A stretch of DNA of 8,965 nt, taken from Halieaceae bacterium UBA4438 (lineage in GTDB: Bacteria; Pseudomonadota; Gammaproteobacteria; Pseudomonadales; Halieaceae). The position numbers and the translations under genes were made by a program. The notes under the pieces are model-generated. The model worked only from the letters and a program-made list of their open reading frames with translations, was not told where the DNA came from and did no database searches. This document shows, piece by piece, positions 1 to 6,351 of the stretch. The number at the start of each line of letters is the position of its first letter. Within the stretch, counting starts at the first letter, position 1. The DNA is taken from contig DGPO01000088.1 of the NCBI GenBank assembly GCA_002390485.1, forward strand, positions 35,023 through 43,987, given 5' to 3'.

Positions 1-983
1 AAACATCAGGCACCGTTCAATTTTTTGGAACCCCCGCAGAAGAAGGCGGCTCCGGCAAGGTCTACATGGTGCGTGCCGGTCTGTTTGACGACGTAGACAC
101 CGTCATTCACTGGCACCCCGCCTCTGTCAATTCAGCCGACTCAGCGAGCACTTTGGCGAACCGGTCCGCGAAATTCACCTTTACCGGCGTCTCGTCACAC
201 GCCGCGGCCGCCCCCGAGCGTGGACGGTCTGCTCTTGATGCCGTTGAATCCATGAATTTCATGGTCAACCTGTTACGTGAGCACGTCCCCTCCTCCACCC
301 GACTCCACTATGTGATTACTAACGGCGGAGCAACACCCAACGTGGTCCCAAATACTGCAGAGTCTTTTTATTACGCTAGACATCCTAATGAGAACGCTCT
401 GCGAGACATCTGGGATCGCGTCGTGGCGACAGCTGATGCAGCGGCAATGGGGACGGGCACCACCATGGATTATGAGGTGATTCACGGCAATTACAGTGTT
501 TTACCGAACGACACATTGGCGCGTGTTATGCACGACAACTTGTCTCGAGTAGGCGGATTTACCTACAGCGACGCGGATAAAGTATTTGCTAGCGAGATCG
601 CTAAGACATTGCCTAAGGGTGCCTATATCGACGGTCGCGCTATTGGCATAAAGCCGTTTGAGGTCGGGCAAAGAAGCAACGGCTCCACCGACGTGGGCGA
701 CGTCAGTTGGACCGTTCCTACCGTGGGCATGAGCGCGGCCACGTGGGTTCCTGGGACCGGCGCACATACTTGGCAGGCGGTAGCCGCAGGCAGGACACCG
801 ATTGGCCACAAAGGCATGTTAGTGGCGGCCAAGGCAATGGCGCTCACTGCAGTCACGCTCTTTCAGAACCAGTCTATTCTAGTGGAGGCGAACGCAGAGT
901 TTGAGCGACGTCGCGGTGATGACTTTCAATACGAGGCGCTACTGGGAGATCGAGAGCCGCCGCTCAACTACCGCCGCAAGTAA
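1..983 (+). CDS. AbgB-like M20 family amidohydrolase (5' end missing)
   Basis: This is the C-terminal part of a zinc-type amidohydrolase of peptidase family M20, in the AbgB (p-aminobenzoyl-glutamate hydrolase) branch. Such enzymes hydrolyse amide bonds of N-acylated amino acids in the cytoplasm. The reading frame is open from base 3, before the first ATG at 66, so the start lies outside the window; about 327 codons are visible and family members are usually about 450-520 residues. Visible hallmarks are GTPAEEGG just inside the left edge (the Glu-Glu pair, catalytic base and metal ligand), HWHP at about 108-119 (metal-ligand His), the lid/dimerisation domain beginning FTFTGVSSHAAAAPERGRSA with NGGATPNVVPNTAE, and the C-terminal GTGAHTW...IGHKGM block with the last metal-binding His. 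The exact substrate cannot be read from the sequence. Its 3' end overlaps the opposing hypothetical gene. Confidence 0.93.
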   Translation, partial: TSGTVQFFGTPAEEGGSGKVYMVRAGLFDDVDTVIHWHPASVNSADSASTLANRSAKFTFTGVSSHAAAAPERGRSALDAVESMNFMVNLLREHVPSSTRLHYVITNGGATPNVVPNTAESFYYARHPNENALRDIWDRVVATADAAAMGTGTTMDYEVIHGNYSVLPNDTLARVMHDNLSRVGGFTYSDADKVFASEIAKTLPKGAYIDGRAIGIKPFEVGQRSNGSTDVGDVSWTVPTVGMSAATWVPGTGAHTWQAVAAGRTPIGHKGMLVAAKAMALTAVTLFQNQSILVEANAEFERRRGDDFQYEALLGDREPPLNYRRK

Positions 984-1508
984 CCCAACGCCATTGTCAC
1001 CCCCCAGCTGCAATGAGTGCTTGAGTGAGCGCTTCAAGGCGGAGGCCAGAACTCGCTGTTGATACGGAAGATGCGCCACGTAGTCCGGTAGCATCTCGTC
1101 GAAACTCTCTGAGTGTTCCGCCTGAGATTGAAATCCCTCAAGAAACTGAATCAGCGCGTGGCGCACGCTCACGCTGAGCTCGGAATGAAAACTGAGCTTC
1201 CACGTCATGTCTCGGCTCAGCGCACACTCTGCCACATAATCGCCAGGCTGCCGCGCGCCCCATTCATCAGGTGACACCAAGGACAACTGCCATTCTTGAT
1301 CAGCTCGATACAAAAAGTAGGTTTGATCAGGCACGACTCTAAATTTGAAGGCGGACGACAATACGAGACTGGAGCACCAGTAATCCAGCAGCGCTTGGTC
1401 GGTGGATTTTGCTCGGATTTCGGCAGGCGCTGCAGCTGCAATTTGCTGAAGAACCATGACCAGTCCCTTTCCTTGGGGGTTACCACTGGGGTTGACGCCA
1501 TCACTCAT
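939..1508 (-). CDS. Conserved hypothetical protein (189 aa), possibly DUF2452-like
   Basis: Function is not recognised. The ATG at 1508 is preferred because it gives the N-terminus MSDGVNPSGNPQGKGLV, a Gly/Pro-rich motif that looks conserved, and because it sits 7 nt after the thioesterase stop. An in-frame ATG at 1544 would add 12 residues and overlap that gene. No signal peptide or membrane segment is visible, so a soluble cytoplasmic protein is likely. The middle (about residues 35-110) is rich in aromatic residues and beta-like, with FKFRVVPDQTYFLYR, EWQLSLVSPDEWG and GDYVAECALSRDMTWKL. The C-terminal half looks helical. From memory only, this resembles bacterial proteins labelled DUF2452; that is unverified. 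It is probably co-transcribed with the thioesterase. The last 15 codons overlap the 3' end of the opposing amidohydrolase. Confidence 0.78.
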   Translation of the reverse strand: MSDGVNPSGNPQGKGLVMVLQQIAAAAPAEIRAKSTDQALLDYWCSSLVLSSAFKFRVVPDQTYFLYRADQEWQLSLVSPDEWGARQPGDYVAECALSRDMTWKLSFHSELSVSVRHALIQFLEGFQSQAEHSESFDEMLPDYVAHLPYQQRVLASALKRSLKHSLQLGGDNGVGLLAAVVERRLSISQ

Positions 1509-1515
1509 GGTGTTC

Positions 1516-1971
1516 TCAGCCCCCCAACTCGGGTTGCGCCGCAATGATCGCGTCTCTCACCCGCTGAGGAATAGGCCTGCTTTTTCGTGTTGCCTTATCG
1601 ACAAATACGTAGGTAAAACTCCCACGTGTCGCAATCTCTTGGGTCGTGGTGTTGAGCATTTCAAACTCAATCAAACAACTGCTATTGCCCATCTTAGAAA
1701 AGCCGCAAGACACTTCAAGAATGTCCCAGGCCAAACACTCGCCGACAAAGTCGATGTTGCAGTTCACCGTGAACGTGAGGTAGTCGCCATCGGGACCTGC
1801 GTCCCAACCAATTTGCGCGAGGTACTCCGATACGACCTCGTCAGCCAACACCGGATAACTTCCAAAAAACGTGTGTCCGTTGGCGTCGGTATCAGCAAAT
1901 CGAACTTTGATTTGACCGGTATAAGCTGCGTTCAAAACTTTTTTCCCTTGTGCTTGTCTGGCGAGCCCCAT
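1516..1971 (-). CDS. Acyl-CoA thioesterase, hotdog fold (4HBT/YbgC-FadM type)
   Basis: This 151-residue protein has the size and layout of a single-hotdog acyl-CoA thioesterase, which hydrolyses acyl-CoA to free acid and CoA in the cytoplasm. After a short beta strand (IKVRFADTDANGHTFFGSY, residues 21-39) it carries the family signature DTDANGH. Asp29 aligns with the catalytic Asp of 4-hydroxybenzoyl-CoA thioesterase, and the segment SYPVLADEVVSEYL would be the central hot-dog helix. Later strands include TVNCNIDFVGECLAWDILEVSCGFSKMGNSS and SCLIEFEMLNTTTQEIATRGSFTYVFVD, typical of YbgC/FadM relatives. The chain-length preference is unknown. The ATG at 1971 gives the expected N-terminal length, but no strong Shine-Dalgarno sequence precedes it. 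It is the first gene of a leftward pair, with the hypothetical gene 7 nt behind. Confidence 0.9.
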   Translation of the reverse strand: MGLARQAQGKKVLNAAYTGQIKVRFADTDANGHTFFGSYPVLADEVVSEYLAQIGWDAGPDGDYLTFTVNCNIDFVGECLAWDILEVSCGFSKMGNSSCLIEFEMLNTTTQEIATRGSFTYVFVDKATRKSRPIPQRVRDAIIAAQPELGG

Positions 1972-2140
1972 CGTAGGACCAAAGTATGGTCGCTATTGCA
2001 CTACGATACTACGCTTTAAGGCGATAAAGCAGGACACGATTGGTTCGCCGACGCCCATGCAAATACCGCAGAGGACCGAAAGCCCGCGACCCTTAATAGC
2101 GGTTATAAAGGTGAAATTGTTGCGTTCGAAGGAAACACTC

Positions 2141-2169
2141 TTACATCGACTCGTCAAACGCCTTATCAT
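2141..2169 (+). promoter_or_regulatory. Candidate sigma-70 promoter for the cytochrome c gene
   Basis: TATCAT at 2164-2169 matches the -10 consensus at five of six positions. At 17 bp spacing the -35 position holds TTACAT (2141-2146), a poor match to TTGACA. Transcription would start near 2176, about 38 nt before the ATG, right at a small inverted repeat. The weak -35 suggests either activator dependence or that this is not the true promoter. Confidence 0.3.
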
Positions 2170-2175
2170 TCGCGC

Positions 2176-2189
2176 CGACTAAAAAGTCG
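2176..2189 (+). repeat. Small inverted repeat CGACT-AAAA-AGTCG upstream of cytochrome c
   Basis: A perfect 5-bp inverted repeat with an AAAA loop lies 24 nt before the cytochrome start codon. Its first ten bases, CGACTAAAAA, recur exactly at 6323-6332 upstream of the glycoside hydrolase gene, again as the left arm and loop of a small hairpin. It could be a protein-binding site or a 5' UTR hairpin. The stem is short, so function is uncertain. Confidence 0.4.
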
Positions 2190-2213
2190 ACCGAATTATT
2201 CCTGGGGGTATCA

Positions 2214-2651
2214 ATGAACACGAACGTCATCGTCACGGCTTTCGCTATTGCTGTGACAGCAATTATTTGGGTCGGTACAACGACAAATAACGCGTCATGG
2301 ACGGGCAATCGTAATGTCTGCGTTGGCGAATGTTACGAAGCGTGGAAGTCTGAAAATGGCGGAACCATTGCCGATATTGAACGTGTCAAACAAGAAATGT
2401 TAGCGGCCGCGTCACCCGAAGCACTTGGCAAAAGTTATTACGGCCAGTGTATTGCCTGTCACGGCGGTAAGGGCGAAGGCGGCATTGGTCCCATGCTTGC
2501 AGGTCAGGCCCAAAGTGATCTCGTCAGTAAGCTTTCCGCCTACCGCGCGGGTGAAGCGCGAGGCGCTCAATCGTCGATGATGTGGCCCGTTGCCAAAGGG
2601 ATGACTGACGGTGAAATAGGCAACGTCGCGGCGTATCTTACCACGCTGTAA
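2214..2651 (+). CDS. Class I c-type cytochrome (145 aa), exported or membrane-anchored
   Basis: This is a small monohaem cytochrome c expected to carry electrons on the periplasmic side of the inner membrane. Residues 4-21 are hydrophobic and act as an uncleaved anchor or signal peptide. The haem-binding motif CIACH is at residues 79-83 (Cys79, Cys82, His83), followed by GGKGEGGIGPMLAGQ, a typical class I loop. The axial Met is probably Met122 or Met123 in SSMMWPVAKGM, and TDGEIGNVAAYLTTL is the usual C-terminal helix. The region before the haem domain has a second cysteine pair, CVGECYEAW (Cys36, Cys40), which is CxxxC and not a haem motif. The start is supported by GGGGG at 2204-2208, 5 nt upstream. 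Electron partners are not shown by the sequence. The neighbouring di-iron oxygenase is convergent, so the two genes are not one operon. Confidence 0.92.
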   Translation: MNTNVIVTAFAIAVTAIIWVGTTTNNASWTGNRNVCVGECYEAWKSENGGTIADIERVKQEMLAAASPEALGKSYYGQCIACHGGKGEGGIGPMLAGQAQSDLVSKLSAYRAGEARGAQSSMMWPVAKGMTDGEIGNVAAYLTTL

Positions 2652-2659
2652 CGCGGTCT

Positions 2660-3871
2660 TTACGAGGTGGCGTCCGCCGCCTCGTATGCCTCTCCATCCA
2701 AAAACATCCAGCCTAGTGTCAGTGCGACGGCCGGCAGAGTCGCGAGTGCCCACAGGGCAGAAAGCTGCAGCGCGCACCCCACCAAGACGACCGATCTGGC
2801 GATTTCCAACCCTTTGAAAACAGTCGAACGCGCGTTATTGAGGAGTGCCGCGTTGGCAATCCCCAGCCAAAGCATCATGCCCCACGCAATCGCCTCGTAC
2901 CCACGTAGCACATCAAACTGCTGCGCAACGACGAGTATGGCGGTGATCAATAAAAGGTTCATCGCGCCGCTGAACTTTCGTACAACTGTGACCTGCGGAT
3001 CGAACTTGCTGAATGAGACCTGAGACGCAGTGGATGCGTCCTTGATGAGATCACTCGGTTTCCACGCGGGATGAGAAAATGGCACAAACACTCGGTGGCG
3101 CCAACTTGTCGTTCGCCACATGTCCGACAACATGTCCCGATAAACGTGCACCCACGCTTCCCAAGGCGACCAGGACCTGATCGGCGTCGTAATGCCATAG
3201 ACACAGGGTTCAGCCGCCTGTTCCCGCTGGTAGGAGCCAAAAAACCGATCCCATACGATGAAAACGCCGCCATAATTACGATCGAGATAGCAAGGATTTC
3301 TCGCGTGGTGGACGCGGTGGTTCGAGGGAGACACGAACACGTACTCGAACCAACCGAGTTCGCCAACGTGCTCAGTGTGCACCCAAAACTGATAGATCAG
3401 GTTGAGCGCACCCACGGTGACCATCATCTCGCCCGGCACACCGATAAAAAAGAGGGGGGTGTAGAAAATCCACCCGAATAAAAACCCAGTACTGGTCTGC
3501 CGGAGTGCGGTTGAGAGGTTGTAGTCCTCACTCTGATGGTGCACAACGTGTGACGCCCAAAAAAGCTTGATCTCGTGACCCGCACGATGCGACCAGTAAT
3601 AGCAAAGGTCGTAAAGAATAAAAGCCAGCACCCAGCCCATCCAACCGTCAAGGCGCCAGGGGGCAAGTGGGGTTATCGTCATTAGCCAAGCATAGACACT
3701 CCCGCCAATGCCAAGCGCAACAAAGCGACGCGCCTGTGACAGCCCCCCCAGCGTTAAACTGCTGACCGAATCGTTTAACCGATAGGTGTCTCTGCCAGAG
3801 ACGCGCCCCCACAACCACTCCGCGGCAATGGCGAGTAAAAAGAAGGGCACGGCGGTCGCGATTAAATTCAT
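2660..3871 (-). CDS. Sterol desaturase/fatty acid hydroxylase superfamily membrane di-iron oxygenase, AGMO-like
   Basis: This is an integral-membrane non-haem di-iron oxygenase of the fatty acid hydroxylase superfamily, which inserts oxygen into lipid-like substrates. Counting from the ATG at 3871 (403 aa), the conserved histidine boxes are SHRAGH (His95, His99), SHVVHH (His108, His111, His112), HTEH (His165, His168) and NHRVHH (His185, His188, His189), followed by NYGGVFIVWDRFFGSY. This arrangement resembles alkylglycerol monooxygenase (TMEM195). Hydrophobic segments flank the core, and the last about 100 residues hold further membrane segments. The ATG at 3871 is chosen because it places a membrane helix (NLIATAVPFFLLAIAAEWLW) at the N-terminus. 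A GTG at 3952 would add 27 basic, unlikely residues. The substrate is unknown. It is divergent from the acylase and convergent with the cytochrome. Confidence 0.9.
   Translation of the reverse strand: MNLIATAVPFFLLAIAAEWLWGRVSGRDTYRLNDSVSSLTLGGLSQARRFVALGIGGSVYAWLMTITPLAPWRLDGWMGWVLAFILYDLCYYWSHRAGHEIKLFWASHVVHHQSEDYNLSTALRQTSTGFLFGWIFYTPLFFIGVPGEMMVTVGALNLIYQFWVHTEHVGELGWFEYVFVSPSNHRVHHARNPCYLDRNYGGVFIVWDRFFGSYQREQAAEPCVYGITTPIRSWSPWEAWVHVYRDMLSDMWRTTSWRHRVFVPFSHPAWKPSDLIKDASTASQVSFSKFDPQVTVVRKFSGAMNLLLITAILVVAQQFDVLRGYEAIAWGMMLWLGIANAALLNNARSTVFKGLEIARSVVLVGCALQLSALWALATLPAVALTLGWMFLDGEAYEAADATS
2661..2686. terminator. GC-rich hairpin between convergent genes, possible bidirectional terminator
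   Basis: An 11-bp stem (2661-2671 with 2676-2686; one G-U or mismatch at 2668/2679) encloses a 4-nt loop. It lies just after the cytochrome stop and covers the last codons of the opposing oxygenase gene. There is no U tract on either side, so it is not a textbook intrinsic terminator. Its place at a convergent junction suggests a role in ending transcription or protecting 3' ends. Confidence 0.45.
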
Positions 3872-4037
3872 CGGATGAGTATACCGAGGTGTTTTACGAA
3901 ACCCCACGCTAAAACCTCTGGCAAAAACGCGACACCGTGTCTTATCGAGCACTAAACGGGCTGCAATTGCTTGCGCTCACTAGGCGTGTTGCTAGACAGT
4001 GTCGAACACGGCTAATTTCACCCCTGAGATCACTAAA
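3872..4037. other. Divergent intergenic region between oxygenase and acylase genes
   Basis: These 166 bp separate two divergently read genes and should contain both promoters, but I found no strong -35/-10 pair. Two short inverted repeats share the same half-site: GACAC-C-GTGTC at 3931-3941 and GTGT-CGA-ACAC at 3999-4009. They could be operator sites for one regulator controlling both genes; they are short and this is tentative. Confidence 0.4.
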
Positions 4038-6131
4038 ATGACACATGTTTGTTTTCGCGCTGCGCACACTGTTTTGGCAATTGCCCTGCTGACCCTGGGT
4101 TACTCGCTCAACGCACTGGCCCTCGAGGCGTCCATAGAACGCGACACCTACGGCGTACCGCACGTGTACGGGGCAACCGACGCCGACGCAGCGTTTGGTC
4201 TTGCTTATGCACAAGCCGAAGACGCCTGGCCGATTATGGAGGGCAGCCTCCCCTTTTTTCGAGGAAACGCTGGCCGCTATGAGGGGCAGGAAGGCGCGCA
4301 ATCTGACTACCTCGTCAAATGGCTGGACCTCTGGGGAACATTGGATAGGGACTATGAGCGTGTTTTATCGCCAGAAATCCGCGCCTATGTCGAGGCGTTT
4401 GCAGCCGGCTTTAATGCATTTGCACGCGATCATACTGATGAGATCGAGCACCCAGAGTTGCTGCCTGTAACCGGCAAAGACATTGTCGCGGGCCACATGC
4501 TCAGACACCCTTTGTTTTATGGCTTTGATGGGCCGGTGCTTGAACTCTTTGGCGATACACGCCCCAACACCGTGAGCAAAGCGCCTTACAACCCAAAACC
4601 CAAGGACCCTATAGGATCTAATGCAACGGCCGTGGCACCCTCGCGCACGGATGACGGATCTACCTATCTCATCATTAATTCACACCAGCCCCTGACAGGC
4701 CCTGTTGCTTGGTATGAGGCCCATATTGAATCAGGGGAGGGTCTCAACATTATGGGGGGCTTGTTTCCAGGCGCGCCCACTATGGGGGTTGGTTTTACAC
4801 AAGAACACGGGTGGGGAGCGACGGTTAACAAACCTGATCTTGTTGATATCTACCTGCTCGAGATGAATCCAGACAATGAGAATCAGTATCTGCTTGACGG
4901 ACAGTGGCGCGACCTCGACGTCAGCACGGTGAAACTGAAACTGAAGTTATGGGGTTTCCTGCCCTGGTCGGTGAGTCGCGAAGTACTGCGCTCGGCACAC
5001 GGCCCTGCACTGCGAACCGATCATGGCGTGTACGCCATCCGGTACGCGGGTATCGACGAAATGAAGCAAGTCGAGCAGTGGTTGGCGATGAACAAGGCCA
5101 AAAACTTCGAGGAATGGCAGGCAGCAGTGGCCCTTAACCACATTCAAAGCTTTAATTTTGTTTATGCCAACCGGCACGGCGACATCCATTTTATTCACAA
5201 CGCACAACTGCCTGTCCGCGCACCGGGTTGGAACTGGCAGCAGTACCTCCCAGGTGATCGATCCGATTTGATTTGGAATGCCTACTACCCCACTGACACC
5301 CTCCCACAGGTCACCAACCCCCCATCAGGCTTTATTCACAGCGCCAATCAAACGCCGTTCAACGTCACCAGTGCGGCGCACAACCCGCTCAAGACCGACG
5401 CACCTGCCGACGGCGGTTGGCAAACCCGAATGACTAACCGGGCCACGCGTGGGCTGGAGTTATTCGAGGAATTTGGCCAAATCTCTGACGAGGAAGTGTG
5501 GGAGCTTAAGCACGACAATGACTACTCGCCCAACTACCGCGGCATGGCCTTTTTCAAGAAGGTGACGGGCTTATCTGCGACTACCAAAACTCAAGCACAA
5601 GCGATTGCTGTGCTTAAGGCATGGGATCGCTCAACCGACAAAGATAACCGTGGCGCCGCGCTTGGTGTTTGTGTGCTGGCCGCCGAATGGCAAGCGGAGA
5701 GTGGCGGTAACAACAACCCAGAGCCGGCAGACGTACTCGATGACTGCATTGATCAGACACTCGAGATCGGCGGTCAACTGGATCCAAAATGGGGAGAGGT
5801 CAATCGACATGGCCGCAGCGGAACACTCTGGCCTGTCGCTGGGGGGCCAGACACGTTGAGAGCCATTTACAGCAGGCGACTTGATGGGGACGACTACTTA
5901 ACGGCGGTTGCCGGAGACGGCCTCTATTACATCATTCGCTGGATGCCCAGCGGAGAGCAGCGTTTACTGGGGACTCACCAATACGGTAATGACATGACCA
6001 ATGCCGACTCGCCGCACTACCTCGATCAAGCCGAGGACTACGCGAATGAAGTCCTGCACGAGCCGCTGTACACCAAAGAAAGTCGCGAAGGCCGGATCGA
6101 GCGTCGCTACACGGTCTCCTCCAAGCTTTAA
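4038..6131 (+). CDS. Secreted penicillin/AHL acylase family Ntn-hydrolase precursor
   Basis: This 697-aa precursor belongs to the family that cleaves amide-linked acyl chains, such as beta-lactam side chains or N-acyl-homoserine lactones, in the periplasm. The ATG at 4038 is preferred because it starts a signal peptide (MTHVCFRAAHTVLAIALLTL, ending near NALA); a GTG at 3999 would add 13 residues in front of it. The mature alpha chain opens with IERDTYGVPHVYGATDADAAFGLAYAQAED, the family signature. Self-cleavage is predicted between Gly and Ser in PIGSNATAV, leaving Ser194 as nucleophile and beta-chain residue 1. Counting from it, His23 (INSHQ), Val70 (ATVNK) and Asn244 (HSANQTPF) fall exactly where glutaryl-7-ACA acylase has its catalytic and oxyanion residues; PvdQ shares His23 and Val70. 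The beta chain of about 504 residues is normal length. Substrate is unproven. A strong terminator follows directly. Confidence 0.92.
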   Translation: MTHVCFRAAHTVLAIALLTLGYSLNALALEASIERDTYGVPHVYGATDADAAFGLAYAQAEDAWPIMEGSLPFFRGNAGRYEGQEGAQSDYLVKWLDLWGTLDRDYERVLSPEIRAYVEAFAAGFNAFARDHTDEIEHPELLPVTGKDIVAGHMLRHPLFYGFDGPVLELFGDTRPNTVSKAPYNPKPKDPIGSNATAVAPSRTDDGSTYLIINSHQPLTGPVAWYEAHIESGEGLNIMGGLFPGAPTMGVGFTQEHGWGATVNKPDLVDIYLLEMNPDNENQYLLDGQWRDLDVSTVKLKLKLWGFLPWSVSREVLRSAHGPALRTDHGVYAIRYAGIDEMKQVEQWLAMNKAKNFEEWQAAVALNHIQSFNFVYANRHGDIHFIHNAQLPVRAPGWNWQQYLPGDRSDLIWNAYYPTDTLPQVTNPPSGFIHSANQTPFNVTSAAHNPLKTDAPADGGWQTRMTNRATRGLELFEEFGQISDEEVWELKHDNDYSPNYRGMAFFKKVTGLSATTKTQAQAIAVLKAWDRSTDKDNRGAALGVCVLAAEWQAESGGNNNPEPADVLDDCIDQTLEIGGQLDPKWGEVNRHGRSGTLWPVAGGPDTLRAIYSRRLDGDDYLTAVAGDGLYYIIRWMPSGEQRLLGTHQYGNDMTNADSPHYLDQAEDYANEVLHEPLYTKESREGRIERRYTVSSKL

Positions 6132-6135
6132 GTTT

Positions 6136-6162
6136 GGGGCGCGTCGCGAGCGCGCCCCTTTT
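6136..6162 (+). terminator. Rho-independent terminator of the acylase gene
   Basis: A perfect 8-bp GC stem (GGGGCGCG at 6136-6143 with CGCGCCCC at 6151-6158) has a 7-nt loop and is followed by TTTT at 6159-6162. It begins 5 nt after the acylase stop codon. This separates the acylase transcript from the glycoside hydrolase operon. Confidence 0.85.
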
Positions 6163-6297
6163 GGCCCCCAATAAGACTCAGCGGACTGGTAATGCACCGA
6201 TAAATTAAGGTCAATTTGATCCGATCTAGCCGATAAACCGGTTGGTCTCACCACAGTCCCTGCTTGGCGGCTTTTGACTGTCTCGGGGCCAGTCGAT
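6163..6297. other. Intergenic region upstream of the glycoside hydrolase operon
   Basis: No coding signal or RNA gene is seen. It contains an 8-bp palindrome AACCGGTT (6236-6243) and three copies of CCGAT (6197, 6221, 6230). A TTGACT at 6274-6279 resembles a -35 box but sits 21 bp from the best -10 candidate. These may be regulator sites for a sugar-responsive operon, but none is strong alone. Confidence 0.4.
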
Positions 6298-6306
6298 TGG
6301 TATGCT
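6298..6306 (+). promoter_or_regulatory. Candidate extended -10 promoter of the glycoside hydrolase operon
   Basis: TGGTATGCT matches the extended -10 pattern TGnTATnnT. A TTGACT lies upstream at a spacing of 21 bp, too long for normal use, but extended -10 promoters need little from the -35. Transcription would start near 6313, giving a leader of about 40 nt before the ATG at 6352. The left arm of the nested inverted repeat overlaps this box. Confidence 0.4.
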
Positions 6307-6349
6307 CAAACGTGAAAAAAAACGACTAAAAATAGTCATTTATGAGCAT
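6302..6349 (+). repeat. Nested inverted repeat across the promoter and leader of the GH gene
   Basis: The outer arms are ATGCTCA (6302-6308) and TGAGCAT (6343-6349), perfect 7-bp complements. Inside them is a perfect hairpin, GACTA (6324-6328), loop AAAA, TAGTC (6333-6337). The left outer arm overlaps the proposed -10 box. The right outer arm contains the only Shine-Dalgarno-like GAG (6344-6346), 5 nt before the ATG. It could be an operator for a dimeric repressor or a structured site affecting translation. Confidence 0.55.
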
Positions 6350-6351
6350 GT

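Larger units (their letters stand above)
1972..2213. other. Divergent intergenic region between thioesterase and cytochrome genes
   Basis: This 242-bp stretch must hold the promoters of the leftward thioesterase pair and the rightward cytochrome gene. I see no coding signal, RNA gene or riboswitch in it. On the thioesterase side there is an imperfect tandem repeat of ACTACGAT (2000-2013), possibly an operator but short enough to be chance. On the cytochrome side there is a candidate -10 box and a small inverted repeat, listed separately. No convincing leftward promoter was found by eye. Confidence 0.6.

Noticed and set aside
1456..2019. Rightward open frame of 187 codons
   Set aside because: It lies almost wholly antisense to the thioesterase gene, which has a clear hotdog signature. 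Its own protein has no recognisable domain, so it is a shadow frame.
1972..2213. Possible small RNA or riboswitch in the divergent intergenic region
   Set aside because: Only short inverted repeats are present; there is no extended structure, terminator or known riboswitch core.
2412..2777. Leftward open frame across the cytochrome and the convergent junction
   Set aside because: It is antisense to the haem domain of a well-supported cytochrome gene and shows no protein-family features.
3071..3481. Rightward open frame of 136 codons
   Set aside because: It is antisense to the histidine-box region of the di-iron oxygenase, has low-complexity basic composition and no plausible ribosome-binding site.
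5932..6254. Two leftward open frames across the acylase 3' end
   Set aside because: They run through the acylase catalytic domain coding region and the terminator hairpin, and show no domain or start signal.
6315..6332. A-rich stretch suggesting phase-variable slippage tract
   Set aside because: The longest A run is eight and lies in the leader, not in a coding frame, so it is better explained as part of the nested repeat.
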